A stretch of DNA of 64,000 bases from Rhizobium aethiopicum (GCF_014197535.1 NZ_JACIFV010000006.1:62001-126000), one strand, 5' to 3'. Counted from the first letter of the stretch, positions 35,067-44,166 are shown. Notes: generated by a model from the letters alone, not told the origin. Numbers and translations are program-made.

Positions 35067-36437
35067 ATGGCAGGAAATCCCAAAATCACCTTCATCGGAG
35101 CAGGCTCCACCGTCTTCATGAAGAACATCATCGGCGACGTGCTGCAGCGGCCGGCGCTCTCGGGCGCGACGATCGCGCTGATGGATCTCAATCCGCAGCG
35201 GCTTGAGGAAAGTGCCATCGTCGTCAACAAGCTGATCTCGACACTCGGCGTCAAGGCGAAGGCCGAGACCTATTCCGACCAGCGCAAGGCGCTTTCAGGC
35301 GCCGATTTTGTTGTCGTCGCCTTCCAGATCGGCGGTTACGAGCCCTGCACCGTCACCGATTTCGAGGTGCCGAAGAAATACGGGCTGCGCCAGACGATTG
35401 CCGATACGCTCGGCGTCGGCGGCATCATGCGCGGGCTTCGCACCGTACCGCATCTGTGGAAGGTCTGCGAGGACATGCTCGCCGTCTGCCCCGAGGCGAT
35501 CATGCTGCAATATGTCAACCCGATGGCGATCAACACCTGGGCGATATCGGAGAAATACCCCACAATCCGCCAGGTCGGCCTCTGCCACTCGGTGCAGGGC
35601 ACGGCGATGGAACTGGCGCACGATCTCGACATTCCCTACGAGGAAATCCGCTATCGCGCCGCCGGCATCAACCACATGGCCTTCTATCTCAAATTCGAGC
35701 ATCGCCAGGCCGACGGTTCCTATCGCAACCTCTATCCCGATCTGCTGCGGGCTTATCGCGAGGGCAGGGCGCCGAAGCCGGGCTGGAACCCGCGCTGCCC
35801 GAACAAGGTGCGTTACGAGATGCTGACCAGGCTCGGTTATTTCGTCACCGAAAGCTCGGAGCATTTCGCCGAATACACGCCCTACTTCATCAAGGAGGGC
35901 CGCGAGGACCTGATCGAGAAATTCGGCATCCCGCTCGATGAATATCCGAAGCGCTGCATCGAGCAGATCGAGCGCTGGAAGGGTCAGGCCGAGGCCTATC
36001 GCTCGGCCGACAAGATCGAGGTGACGCCGTCGAAGGAATATGCCTCCTCGATCATCAATTCGGTCTGGACCGGCGAACCCTCGGTGATTTACGGCAACGT
36101 CCGCAACAATGGCTGCATCACCTCGCTGCCGGAAAATTGCGCCGCCGAAGTGCCCTGCCTCGTCGACGCCTCCGGCATCCAGCCGACGTTCATCGGCGAC
36201 CTGCCGCCGCAGCTGACGGCACTGATGCGCACCAACATCAACGTGCAGGAACTGACGGTGCAGGCGCTGATGACCGAAAATCGCGAGCACATCTACCACG
36301 CCGCGATGATGGACCCGCATACGGCGGCCGAGCTCGACCTCGACCAGATCTGGTCGCTGGTCGACGACCTGCTCGCCGCCCACGGCGACTGGCTGCCCGA
36401 ATGGGCCCGCACGAACCGTAAAGTCCAGGCCGCCTGA
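35067..36437 (+). CDS. agaL2: GH4-family alpha-galactosidase (second)
   Basis: This 456-residue GH4 enzyme has the NAD-binding segment ITFIGAGSTVFMKNIIGDVL, NPMAINTWA, the metal Cys in GLCHSVQG and His in AGINHMAFYLKF. It is a divergent paralogue of agaL1 and the last gene of the operon. GGAGG lies 6 bases before the ATG at 35067, so the ATG at 35052 is not preferred. It may prefer a different alpha-galactoside from AgaL1. Confidence 0.88.
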   Translation: MAGNPKITFIGAGSTVFMKNIIGDVLQRPALSGATIALMDLNPQRLEESAIVVNKLISTLGVKAKAETYSDQRKALSGADFVVVAFQIGGYEPCTVTDFEVPKKYGLRQTIADTLGVGGIMRGLRTVPHLWKVCEDMLAVCPEAIMLQYVNPMAINTWAISEKYPTIRQVGLCHSVQGTAMELAHDLDIPYEEIRYRAAGINHMAFYLKFEHRQADGSYRNLYPDLLRAYREGRAPKPGWNPRCPNKVRYEMLTRLGYFVTESSEHFAEYTPYFIKEGREDLIEKFGIPLDEYPKRCIEQIERWKGQAEAYRSADKIEVTPSKEYASSIINSVWTGEPSVIYGNVRNNGCITSLPENCAAEVPCLVDASGIQPTFIGDLPPQLTALMRTNINVQELTVQALMTENREHIYHAAMMDPHTAAELDLDQIWSLVDDLLAAHGDWLPEWARTNRKVQAA

Positions 36438-36463
36438 TCCCCTCTCCCGGGTGAGGCGTCGAG

Positions 36464-36497
36464 AAGCCCCGCGGTGGCAACGGCCGCGGGGCTTTGC
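36464..36497 (+). terminator. Terminator of the agp operon
   Basis: The 11-bp stem AAGCCCCGCGG (36464-36474) / CCGCGGGGCTT (36484-36494) follows agaL2 by 26 bases and is succeeded by a short T stretch. Confidence 0.8.
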
Positions 36498-36780
36498 GTA
36501 AAAATCTTGTGAGTGGCCTCGTCGAAATAAGTATTAAATTGGAATTCCGACGGTATTTATAAGATAGATGCAAAAGTCTATGCATTTATGTCCGGGCATA
36601 AAGGGATGATTCACTAATTCACGATAGGCATTACTTATTCGACATGGAGCAAGGTCCGTCGATTCTTATTTATGTGCACACGGCCAGGGGTCCGATCCGG
36701 AAAATACGGGGTTCGCGCGGTCATCATCGATCGTCTCGGAAGCGATGGAGATTTCTCGCTATCTGGGCACCGGTTTTACG
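36498..36780. other. AT-rich intergenic stretch without a gene
   Basis: There is no coding frame with a ribosome site. The segment 36520-36680 is distinctly AT-richer than its surroundings, which marks the beginning of the gene-poor accessory region. No palindrome or promoter could be assigned with confidence. Confidence 0.5.
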
Positions 36781-37137
36781 CTAGTGGGTCGTTGCTCCTA
36801 ACTTCCAAGAATTCCCAGAGGGGCAAACTACGCCACCAAAGCGCGTAGTACCCTCAAGTGACTGGCGACTTGTTACGAAACCACGGCATCCATCAAGCCT
36901 ATCGTGGGTGTCAATCTGTTCGATAACTCCGGCGCTCCCAGTCGACGGATTTGCCCAGGCGAGAGCTTTCGTTCCGACAGTTCCGCGGCCAACCACATCT
37001 GCAATTACAGCTTGATCGCTGACTGGGGCGGCGCCTGGTGAAACGGAAGGCGCGGCAGACACTTCGAGAGGTTCGGTGCGTGAGCAGGCGGCGAGAAACG
37101 CCACGCACGCGCACGCAATGATGACTATTCGTTTCAT
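36781..37137 (-). CDS. Small lipoprotein, RT0821/Lpp0805 surface-antigen-like
   Basis: The 118-residue product has a lipoprotein signal (MKRIVIIACACVAFLAACS, lipobox LAAC, probable lipidated Cys19). The C-terminal part CRGFVTSRQSLEGTTRFGGVVCPSGNSWKLG resembles the conserved end of the rickettsial 17-kDa/RT0821 surface antigen family, with a possible Cys-Cys disulfide. It lacks the glycine zipper of full family members. The ribosome site is weak; the start is chosen for the signal peptide. Confidence 0.6.
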   Translation of the reverse strand: MKRIVIIACACVAFLAACSRTEPLEVSAAPSVSPGAAPVSDQAVIADVVGRGTVGTKALAWANPSTGSAGVIEQIDTHDRLDGCRGFVTSRQSLEGTTRFGGVVCPSGNSWKLGATTH

Positions 37138-37294
37138 GCAGAAAATGATGGATCTGAAGACGACTATTTCAACCCCACGGCGCATCAACTTTGGGGGAGG
37201 CCAGCGCCGCCTTCACGGGTCGGGGTCAGAGCAAGGCGATCGACATCGCGCCATTGATCGAACTTACTCAACCGGCCGAGCTCGCCGTTTCCGC

Positions 37295-38308
37295 TCAATC
37301 GGGCTTGAATCCGATCACCATCGAGTCCGGTCCCAGCAACGGCTCGACGCGTGTGGACACGAAACCGGCGTCGCGCATCCAGGCTTGGCAGTCGGCACCG
37401 GTGTAGTCGAACCCTCCGCGGGTCTCGATCAGCATGTTCAAGCTCATCAGCAAGCCGAAGGCGTTGCTGCGGCGCTCATCGTCGATGACAGCGTCGTAGA
37501 CAATCAGGGCCCCGCCGTTCGGCAGCGCGGCAAAGGCTTTTTCCAGCAGCATCCTCTTCTCGGCAAGATCCCAGTCGTGGAGGATATGCCCCATCACGAT
37601 CACATCCGCTTTCGGCATCGGGCTGTCGAAGAAGTTGCCGCTGTGGAAGCGGATGCGGTCGGCAAGGCCGTGACGGGCGACGAACTCGTCAAATATCGGC
37701 TGCACGGCAGGCAGGTCGAAGCCGAGGGCCCGGAGATGCGGATGGGCCCGGGCGATCACCACCGGTACCATGCCTTGCGCCGCGCCCACATCGGCGAAGG
37801 TCGTGTATTTCGACCAGTCGAACTTCGCGGCGATCGCCTGCGCCGCACCGGCGCTGATCCCGCTCATCGCCGCGAGGAATCCGCGCAGCCGTGCCGGCTC
37901 CGCATATAGCGCAGCAAAGAAGTCCTCGCTGTGCTTGGCTTCGTTCTGTGGCTCTCCCGTGTGCAGGGCTTCGGTAAGCGAGCCCCAGAAACCGTAGAGC
38001 CGGGCATTGGCCATTTCGAGGATACCGCCGATATAGGACGGCTTCGCCTTGTCGAGGAAAAGGTCCGTATCGGTGGTATTGCGATAGCGGCCGTCCTCGC
38101 GTTCGAGCAGCTTGAGGGCCACCAGGGCGTCGAGGAAGTCGCGGGCTGAGCGGGGGTGCAGTTTCAGCCTGGCCTGCAGGTCGGGCAGATCGGCCGGGCC
38201 GGCTGCGAGCTCGGTGAAGACGCCGAGCTCGACCGCGCTCAGCATGGCTTTGGAGGCCCAAAACCCCATGCCAAGCTGCATGATGTTGTCCGGCGTCGTT
38301 GCGCCCAT
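37295..38308 (-). CDS. O-methyltransferase (acetylserotonin/hydroxyneurosporene type)
   Basis: This 337-residue class I methyltransferase has an N-terminal winged-helix dimerisation domain (~10-95: [50 protein letters not shown]), SAM motif [13 protein letters not shown] (~175) and the downstream [21 protein letters not shown] typical of plant-like O-methyltransferases (catalytic His in HILHDW). GGAG lies 10 bases before the ATG at 38308; the open frame upstream to 38425 is not supported. The substrate is probably a phenolic or polyketide-like hydroxyl. There are no biosynthetic neighbours. Confidence 0.85.
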   Translation of the reverse strand: MGATTPDNIMQLGMGFWASKAMLSAVELGVFTELAAGPADLPDLQARLKLHPRSARDFLDALVALKLLEREDGRYRNTTDTDLFLDKAKPSYIGGILEMANARLYGFWGSLTEALHTGEPQNEAKHSEDFFAALYAEPARLRGFLAAMSGISAGAAQAIAAKFDWSKYTTFADVGAAQGMVPVVIARAHPHLRALGFDLPAVQPIFDEFVARHGLADRIRFHSGNFFDSPMPKADVIVMGHILHDWDLAEKRMLLEKAFAALPNGGALIVYDAVIDDERRSNAFGLLMSLNMLIETRGGFDYTGADCQAWMRDAGFVSTRVEPLLGPDSMVIGFKPD

Positions 38309-38622
38309 CGCTCGTCTCCTCGTAGATCGTGTCGTCGAACGGCGCCTGGGGTTGGTGCGGTAGCCAAAGTGGTCCGACGGCGTTGCGAAGCCGAGGACGT
38401 TCCGTCTTGTCGAGGCACCCTGCAAGTAAAAATAGAGCGGTTTACGATGGGGTGCAATTAATCAAGAATCACTAGCTAAGAGCCAAATGGCTGAGCGGTG
38501 AATCCGACACCTGACTTTCGCCGGGAGCTCGAGTCGCAGATATACGCATTCAAATTGGTGAGGTTGCCAACACCCAAACACATCAGCGGTTTTTGAGGAT
38601 TCTGATCCCCTTTGGCGGCTCC
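38309..38622. other. Intergenic stretch without a gene
   Basis: The segment carries the O-methyltransferase promoter region on the reverse strand and otherwise no frame with a ribosome site. I see no repeat or terminator. Confidence 0.4.
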
Positions 38623-38922
38623 TCAAATCCCCGACCCATCGAGCTGCTCGTCGTCGTCGCCTTCCCAGGGCGAGGGCATCGAGGTGCGGTTGGCCGAGGG
38701 CATCGGCATCCAGCACTTCAACTCGGGCTCGGCATATTCGATGATGTGCCCCGGCGAGGAATCCGAGGCGCGCCAGCCTTCTCCGCCGAACTGATCGCCA
38801 TGCGACCAATAGGCGAGGTCGACTTCCGCCGGCCCCTGTTCGGATGCGCGGATCGTCACCAAGATGCGGCTGCCGTCTCTCGGTGCGCTTGCCATCTGGC
38901 GCCAGCGGTCTTGCTCGTCCAT
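38623..38922 (-). CDS. Small hydrophilic protein of unknown function (99 aa)
   Basis: Encodes MDEQDRWRQMASAPRDGSRILVTIR and so on, with a Trp-rich middle (LAYWSHGDQFGGEGWRASDS). An AGGAGG lies 8 bases before the ATG, making the start secure. This looks like the common phage/rhizobial DUF551-like small protein class (xxMxSAPRDGxxILV), but the assignment is tentative. It is probably cytoplasmic. Confidence 0.65.
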   Translation of the reverse strand: MDEQDRWRQMASAPRDGSRILVTIRASEQGPAEVDLAYWSHGDQFGGEGWRASDSSPGHIIEYAEPELKCWMPMPSANRTSMPSPWEGDDDEQLDGSGI

Positions 38923-39150
38923 CGTGTTCCTCCTGCCTTGCTGCAGATGCAAGTGTTGCCTCGTCATCGAAGGCGGTCAACTCAAACTTTGCGGGGGCCG
39001 TCGCCGGTTGATTGACGACTAAGGCTCGTGGGCGTTGGAGGCGATCGAAAGCCCGGTTTTGCGCGTCAGCTGAGCGTTCCTGTCCGCTTACGCCGGTAAC
39101 GTACACTGCACCCGCGGATCACTTGGATCCAAGGCAAAAGCCGTTTCAGC

Positions 39151-39619
39151 TCCACGCTGAATGCGCATACACTACGTTTTTCTTGGTGCATTTCTTGCAC
39201 TCGCCCCGTCCGCCTATGCCGAGGTCGCAGCGCCGCCGGTTTTGAAGCCGTTGACGCGGCAGGCGCAGGCGGCTGAGCTCAGCGCGCAATTTCTCTCCCG
39301 ATACAGCTACAAGCCGGTTCCGCTCGATGATGCCTTGTCGGGCAGGGTGATGGATCAGTTCGTCAAGTCGCTTGATCCCGACCGCATGCTCTTCCTGCAG
39401 GCCGACATCGACAAGTTCATGGCTGACCGCGGCGAGATCGACGACGCCATCGAGCCGCAGGACCTGAAGATCCCGTTTGCGATCTTCAACGCCTATCAAC
39501 AGCGCGTCGTCGACCGCATGACCTATGCGCGCAGCCTGCTCAAGCAGGGCTTCGATTTCAGCGGCAAGGAAGATTATGCGGTGCTGCGCGACAAGGCGCC
39601 CTGGCCGCAGTCGGAAGCC
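39151..39619 (+). repeat. 469-bp direct repeat, left copy (5' end of prc)
   Basis: This segment matches 47528-47996 base for base except for three substitutions near 39428-39455. It comprises the start codon region, signal peptide and first ~153 codons of the prc-type protease gene. The two copies are 8,377 bp apart in direct orientation and bracket the gene-poor island. Confidence 0.95.
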
Positions 39620-39676
39620 TTGAGATACCCCGTGGGGCTATCCTTTAAGGTGAGTGATTATTGGCTCAATCCCTGA
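39161..39676 (+). pseudogene. Truncated duplicate of prc-type protease
   Basis: The frame begins like the intact gene at 47538 (signal peptide then the N-terminal TSP domain) for 153 codons, differing only at Gly/Ser 91 and Pro/Arg 99. It then runs out of homology after position 39619 and stops 19 codons later with an unrelated tail (LRYPVGLSFKVSDYWLNP). It has no PDZ or protease domain. If expressed it would yield an exported fragment; a non-functional relic is more likely. Confidence 0.9.
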
Positions 39677-39977
39677 GGCGGTCCATCTTGCGAGACCAAG
39701 GGAAAGAAATTACCGGTTTCTGCGCAACGCGCGTATGTTCGCTTGATGCTTCCTGTTCAACAGATCCGGCATCGCGTAGTGCCGCGCGAAGAGCCTGACC
39801 TTGCGGATGATCGCCGAAGTGCTCGAGAAAGCTCGAAATCGGCCATCTCGTCTCAGTGCCGCCGGAGGCGTCGTTGGCGTGATGGATCACGACATGCTGG
39901 TCCGCAGGTTCGTTATGTCCGAGAAACCATTTGTCTCCGTTGGCGCTGGCTGCAAATTCTTTTGGTGCTTTTGGCAT
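39666..39977 (-). CDS. Small protein of unknown function (103 aa)
   Basis: The ATG (39975-39977) is preceded by GAGGAG at 7-9 bases. The product, MPKAPKEFAASANGDKWFLG and so on, is hydrophilic with His-rich ADQHVVIHHANDASGG and no membrane segment. No domain is recognised. Its end overlaps the truncated prc frame by 11 bases in convergent orientation. Confidence 0.6.
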   Translation of the reverse strand: MPKAPKEFAASANGDKWFLGHNEPADQHVVIHHANDASGGTETRWPISSFLEHFGDHPQGQALRAALRDAGSVEQEASSEHTRVAQKPVISFPWSRKMDRLRD

Positions 39978-40240
39978 TCCAGACTCCTCTGATGGTGCCC
40001 ATTATTGTGCCGCTTCCCGGCGCGCTGTCGCCCATTTATGGTTTCGGCAAGTGCAGCAAAGGGGCTTGAGTGAACGGCTTGGTCGCTCTGCCGGGCGACC
40101 CCGATGATATATTGCAGGACATTCATCTGCCGGGGCAATCCGGCGCCGTGTCCACTGAGTTGAAGGTAGTTCATGGGTTGGAACTGCTCCGGAATGCAAC
40201 CCGCCATCCGGTTGGCAGTGGCTTTGTCGAATTTAGTAAC

Positions 40241-40564
40241 TCACCAAGTGTCTGTTGAGGCGCCGGTGGGCGACTTGACCACAACGGCTGAACGGATCCC
40301 CTGTATCAACTTGCGATTTTTTTCGAACTCCGCGGATGATTTCGAGGACAGTGGTGTTTTTCCAAAGTGCCGGCTGAGTTCGATGGAAAGGGCCGCGGGC
40401 GAGGTCATTCCATCATTATAAAGATGGAACAGCAATTTGACGGCGATGTTGTAATATTTCGGATCTGCGAGGCTACTTGTGGAATCGTATCCGGCGTCGT
40501 CGAGGACGCCTTGCAATACAGCCAGGTCAGAGGTCCGCACAGATATGTTGAGATTGGAAGACAT
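40241..40564 (-). CDS. Small protein of unknown function (107 aa)
   Basis: A perfect AAGGAGG stands 6 bases before the ATG at 40564. The product (MSSNLNISVRTSDLAVLQGVLDDAGYDS...) is probably helical in its middle (KYYNIAVKLLFHLYNDGMTSPAALSIELSRHFG). Its leader (40565-40590) is nearly the same as those upstream of the small genes at 44798 and 42279, which suggests common regulation. Function unknown. Confidence 0.7.
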   Translation of the reverse strand: MSSNLNISVRTSDLAVLQGVLDDAGYDSTSSLADPKYYNIAVKLLFHLYNDGMTSPAALSIELSRHFGKTPLSSKSSAEFEKNRKLIQGIRSAVVVKSPTGASTDTW

Positions 40565-40631
40565 GCTGTCCTCCTTCAATTTGGGGCGAAGGCAACAACC
40601 GACCTCCAACCAGTAGCGCCCTGAGAAACAG

Positions 40632-40835
40632 CTACTGAAGACCTACCATGCGCCTAATCAATACGGCTGGCAAATTGTATATTCCGGGGATGAGCAGAAA
40701 GCGGTCAGGCCTGCGCGTTCGAATGTCGTTTATTCTCGCAATCATCTTTCCCCGTTCGAGAGTCACCAGCGCCAAAAGGACCTGAAAGCCCCTGGAATTG
40801 ACATGTCGGTCTTGTTTGCTCGTCATCTCTTCCAT
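40632..40835 (-). CDS. Doubtful small protein (67 aa)
   Basis: The frame encodes a basic 67-residue protein (MEEMTSKQDRHVNSRGFQVLLALVTLERGKMIARINDIRTRRPDR...). There is only a weak ribosome-site candidate within GAAGAG. It lies between two supported features in the same direction. I cannot exclude chance. Confidence 0.3.
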   Translation of the reverse strand: MEEMTSKQDRHVNSRGFQVLLALVTLERGKMIARINDIRTRRPDRFLLIPGIYNLPAVLIRRMVGLQ

Positions 40836-40919
40836 CTGGTCGAGAAAAATTGCGGCAGATCTATTTCATTTCGACTCGCAACGAAAGCCAATCACAGCAT
40901 GTGCGCCGTCCGGCCCGCG

Positions 40920-41099
40920 CATGATGCCAAAGCCTCAGGATCGGCATGCAGCTTCCGCCGCCTCGAAGAGGGATAGGCGGGCGTCAGGATCGTCGCCGCC
41001 CTGATGCGTCTTATCACCATCACCTCTTCGTGATGGTCGCCATTTTCTGAAGCCGCGAGATCTGTCGTCTGGTAGTCCGCTCGCGGTAGGCGGTCTCAC
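40920..41099 (-). pseudogene. Degenerate copy of the 97-residue gene at 44389
   Basis: Positions 40920-41085 are roughly nine-tenths identical to 44449-44614. In the same frame they encode SENGDHHEEVMVIRRIRAATI and so on, matching the intact copy. A TGA stop (~41097) closes the frame upstream with no start codon, and the 5' part of the gene is missing, so this is a relic. Confidence 0.7.
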
Positions 41100-41230
41100 C
41101 TGAGGCGCGGGAGGGCTGGCCAACCTGCCCGGGCGCCCGATTCCCGCGAGCGGCTCCACCTTCGCGGTTCCGCTCCTTTAGAAATATGGGGGTGCGGCAT
41201 CCGTGTTGGAATGTAGGGTGTTCGCGCCTC
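41086..41230. repeat. Dispersed non-coding repeat, first copy
   Basis: The block is related to 47050-47220. Shared segments include GGGCTGGCCAA, CCGGGCGCCCG, the pair TTCCGCTCC/AGAAATATGGGG and TGCGGCAT/GCGGCATT..AATGTAGGG, with one ~35-bp insertion in the second copy. No protein frame is conserved. The rest of the stretch up to 41417 shows nothing. Confidence 0.65.
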
Positions 41231-41417
41231 CGCCATTCCCGCCCGAGCCACCCATCGCTGTGCATTGCGCGTGAATATGCACGCACGACTTCTGCAAAGC
41301 GGGCGAGGGGAAACCGAGGTTCCTCTAGGAAAGTTTAAGAACGAACTAAAGGAAAATGCTGCCACCGTTTGACATGGGTGCCGTCGAGGCGGATCACCCT
41401 TCATCGGATCAAAGCTC

Positions 41418-41621
41418 GTGCATCAGCCGACCGAAGACGCTGAGGATTTATTGGAGCGCTTCCACCTGTTGCAGGCCCAGCACGACGAGCATCTGCGCAG
41501 GATCTCAGACGAGTGCGAGCTCGGGCTCCGGGACAAACAAGGCCAATCTACTCCCACAGGCGGCAGCGATGACGCCCTGAGGGCGCTCGCTGCCACCGTT
41601 GCGGTATCAAGCTGGCGTTGA
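41418..41621 (+). CDS. Doubtful small protein (67 aa)
   Basis: The frame (MHQPTEDAEDLLERFHLLQAQHDEHLRRISDECELGLRD...) has a convincing amphipathic helical composition, and it overlaps the next frame by 4 bases. I see no ribosome site before its GTG, so it may be a gene remnant or a true small gene. Confidence 0.35.
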   Translation: MHQPTEDAEDLLERFHLLQAQHDEHLRRISDECELGLRDKQGQSTPTGGSDDALRALAATVAVSSWR

Positions 41622-41938
41622 TTGCGAAGGGCCGTCTAAAAGAGTTACTTGCCGAAAAGCGATTCGCAGCCGATCGGATCGGTAACATCCCACTACCAGA
41701 CTTGCAGATTCTGCTGCGCCGCGCGGCGTTGCGCTTGAGGAACGCCGCAGCAGTGACGATGGAGGAGGACGTCGAAGAGGTGCCTCGCGATTTAGCCGGT
41801 GAACTTGGCATGACGCGCAACGACACGATCAGGCTTATCGTGCGGGAGTGGATGGAGAAGAACACCTATCTGCCGGTGCACGAGCTCGACGAAGATGGAG
41901 ATGTCATGAGCCGCGTTATCCTTGGCGGACCACTTTGA
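41618..41938 (+). CDS. Small protein of unknown function (106 aa)
   Basis: From a TTG start the frame encodes a charged, helical protein with a convincing C-terminal part (VPRDLAGELGMTRNDTIRLIVREWMEKNTYLPVHELDEDGDV). That segment looks like a small ribbon-helix-helix or CopG-like module (TRNDTIRLIVREWME), but this is inference. An alternative ATG start lies at 41758 or thereabouts. It overlaps the preceding frame by 4 bases. Confidence 0.5.
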   Translation: MIAKGRLKELLAEKRFAADRIGNIPLPDLQILLRRAALRLRNAAAVTMEEDVEEVPRDLAGELGMTRNDTIRLIVREWMEKNTYLPVHELDEDGDVMSRVILGGPL

Positions 41939-42093
41939 ATGGCTCATCGGCTCATCGGCACGCTAGGTCTCGCACAGATGACCGGTTCAGCAGCGAATTT
42001 AGGGGTACTACAGCGTGAGCCATACTCCGAGCCCACGCTGCTTTCGACCCGAGTCGAAACTCGGTTATTCAGGACAATTCTACGACTGCGTCT

Positions 42094-42279
42094 TCAGTTG
42101 GCTCTGGCGATTTTAAGAAGATCCCTGTCGCTTCCGATTCCCTCGCCATACATCGTAAAGCGCAGGTGGGACAGAGATTTTGGACCGTAATCGCGCTTGG
42201 CGACGGAGCCGTCGAAACTTCCCTCAACGATTGACAGCCGCAGCGGTTTTCGATGGCGGGTTCGGACGTAGCCAAACAT
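42094..42279 (-). CDS. Small basic protein of unknown function (61 aa)
   Basis: AAAGGAC precedes the ATG at 42279 by about 7 bases. The product is MFGYVRTRHRKPLRLSIVEG and so on. The upstream sequence TTGGGGCGGAAG (plus strand) resembles the leader of the genes at 40564 and 44798. No domain. Confidence 0.45.
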   Translation of the reverse strand: MFGYVRTRHRKPLRLSIVEGSFDGSVAKRDYGPKSLSHLRFTMYGEGIGSDRDLLKIARAN

Positions 42280-42960
42280 GGTTCGTCCTTTCAGGTTGGG
42301 GCGGAAGCTGTGTCACTTCCAGTCGGAGCCGCCCGTGAAAGGTTGGCAGCGATGGGATGTTATGCGCTCGTCGGTACCTTAGCGCAACGTTTCATTCTTA
42401 GTCACTTTAGGCGAGCCTAACAGGGTGAGCCCACCGCACCGTAAAGTGCCCGCGCCTAAGGGCGGTTTGAGGGTCGAATGGTCCGGCGCGGGGAAGAGAT
42501 CGGGAAGAAGCTGCTGCAGGAAGGGCTGGCTAGGACCTGGAGCCCGAAGCAGCGGAATGACTGGTGCGACTGATTGTCAGACCTAGCCTCCTGTCCTTGC
42601 CCGCGCCCTGTTATTCAAGCGCCCGGACATTCCCCTTGGCATTTTGATATATGACGCCGCCGGCGCGCTGGTTGGCGAGGTGCTTCTATCGCCGTAGTTC
42701 CGCAAATTGCTCGGTCAAAAGACCTTCAGGATGGCAATCTCTGGTAAATTGACGAACTTCCAAACTGTGACATCCTTCAACTCACCGATCCCTTTTGTGC
42801 GGCACCACTGATGAGTTGGACATCATTGACGCAAAATGCCCCGTCACTCGTTGGCTTGAAATGGATCAGCTTCGCCTTATCTCAGAATAAGCTCATCCGG
42901 AGAATGGTTGTCGCCACTTCTCGGTCATCTTTCGGACAGCACCCTCTCAAGGAGTGCGCC
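42280..42960. other. Gene-free stretch with relics
   Basis: Apart from the nuclease-like remnant at 42478, a second short stretch (~42590-42695) reads LLFKRPDIPLGILIYDAAG then ends after VLLSP; it looks like the end of a lost gene. No complete gene or clear promoter is visible until the ribosome site before 42961. Confidence 0.45.
42478..42573 (+). pseudogene. C-terminal remnant of a staphylococcal-nuclease-like gene
   Basis: The 31 codons encode EIGKKLLQEGLARTWSPKQ followed by RNDWCD and a stop, which is the pattern that closes rhizobial secreted thermonuclease-like proteins (G..L...GLAR.W....WC). A TAA stop just upstream in the same frame and the absence of the OB-fold region show that only the tail remains. 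Confidence 0.45.
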
Positions 42961-43242
42961 ATGTTCCATAAAATGCCTTTGGAAGATATGAGCAGGGAAC
43001 GCCGCGAGGCGGTCATACGCGCCCTGGCTTCAAAGCTCCAGTATTCGGCCGAAATCGCCAAGGTTCAGCAAGATCCCAACTGGCCTCAGTTGGAGGAATT
43101 GGCCGCAACGCTATTTCGAGACTCCTCGGAAATCGCCCGAGCTGAACCGGAAACCGCGAGAACCTCTGTCATGGAAGGCATCCGGTTGCTAGGTCAGTTC
43201 CAGATGAGCCAAATCGCAATAAAACCGCGCATAGCTCATTGA
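42961..43242 (+). CDS. Small helical protein of unknown function (93 aa)
   Basis: AAGGAG stands 8 bases before the ATG. The product (MFHKMPLEDMSRERREAVIRALASKLQYSAEIAKVQQDPNW...) is amphipathic and helical, without a membrane segment. No family recognised. Confidence 0.65.
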   Translation: MFHKMPLEDMSRERREAVIRALASKLQYSAEIAKVQQDPNWPQLEELAATLFRDSSEIARAEPETARTSVMEGIRLLGQFQMSQIAIKPRIAH

Positions 43243-43557
43243 CTAGGGCGACGGGATCGCACGGGTGGCCCTGCAAAAGGGTCCTTTCCATTGTTCCAGT
43301 AAGTCCTGTGCGGTACCCACTTTCCCAAATCAGAACTGCCGCGCCTCGGCGGGGCTTTTTCTCGATCGCATCAAGTTCAATCGGTCAGTTGATCTTGAGC
43401 CAGTGCGTTATCTAGGCAATCGCAGCTGCCTTGGCCGATCTCGCCAGCAACGCGTTTCAACAAAAGGACAAGGGGCTTGCGTGCGGTGTCATTAAATCTG
43501 TTGACACCCGGGCGGGTTCAGCACCCGATGAAAAGCCACGCCGAGGAGGCGGAACTC
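43243..43557. other. Intergenic stretch
   Basis: A GC-rich dyad followed by five T (about 43341-43367) may be a terminator for the preceding gene, but the stem is short. No coding frame with a ribosome site is present before 43558. Confidence 0.35.
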
Positions 43558-43707
43558 ATGTCCCTGAAGTTAGTCGTCTGTTTCGGCCTGGTGCTTTTCG
43601 TAGTCGCTGCGGTCTGGTGGCTCCGGCCAGAGCGCAAAGACATCATTCGGCCGGCGCAATCCGCGTTGGAGCAATCGAACAGGACTCCGGCGCAGGGACC
43701 GCAATAA
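43558..43707 (+). CDS. Small single-pass membrane protein (49 aa)
   Basis: GAGGAGG lies 8-9 bases before the ATG. The product starts MSLKLVVCFGLVLFVVAAVWWL, one N-terminal membrane helix, followed by a basic then neutral tail (RPERKDIIRPAQSALEQ). The form is that of many uncharacterised stress-related membrane microproteins. No partner visible. Confidence 0.6.
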   Translation: MSLKLVVCFGLVLFVVAAVWWLRPERKDIIRPAQSALEQSNRTPAQGPQ

Positions 43708-43863
43708 GCGGCCACCATCGTTTACTTGTGCTATCTTAGTCTAGCAGCGAAGTATTGGCGATCTTTTGGGGTCGGCCCTCGGAAGTTGGGAGCGCGTCAG
43801 CCCGGTTTATTCCGCAAACTCACGCGTTGAGCGGTTTCGATGACAAAAATCAGGAGGAAAATG

Positions 43864-44166
43864 ATGGTCGACTTAAGAGACCGAGAAAAGGGAATGGAAG
43901 ATCAATACTTTCGGGACGCCGAGAGGATCCTCAAGCTCAAATCGCGTTGCGACACGCTTTTGGCGAAGTGGGTCGCAGGACTCGTTGATCGCGATGACTT
44001 TGTGGCTTACGCAGATGAGATCACTGATGCCCGCTTCAAAGGTGGGGACCCTGGCGTTCTCTCGAAAGCGCTATCTGATCTTCAAGCGGCAGGTCGCAAT
44101 CTCAGCGAGCAGGACGTCGCAACAAAGATGCGCGAATTTATGTCCGAGGCCGCTGAACAGCTTTGA
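43864..44166 (+). CDS. DUF1476 protein, paralogue of ATP synthase inhibitor zeta subunit
   Basis: This 100-residue product matches the DUF1476 family, known in Paracoccus and other Alphaproteobacteria as the zeta inhibitor of F1-ATPase. It shows the N-terminal DLRDREKGMEDQYFRDAERILKLKSRCDTLLAKWVAG and C-terminal DLQAAGRNLSEQDVATKMREFM. AGGAGG precedes two ATGs; the second (43864, spacing 6) is preferred. Its presence away from any ATP synthase gene, in an island of small genes, suggests an extra copy with altered regulation. Confidence 0.75.
   Translation: MVDLRDREKGMEDQYFRDAERILKLKSRCDTLLAKWVAGLVDRDDFVAYADEITDARFKGGDPGVLSKALSDLQAAGRNLSEQDVATKMREFMSEAAEQL

Noticed and set aside
38593..39015. 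140-codon plus-strand frame
   Set aside because: The opposite strand has a small gene with a perfect AGGAGG and a better composition; the plus frame is its shadow.
41356..41938. One gene split by a programmed frameshift between the frames at 41418 and 41618
   Set aside because: The two frames overlap by only 4 bases and no slippery sequence or known full-length homologue is evident; they are listed separately with low confidence.
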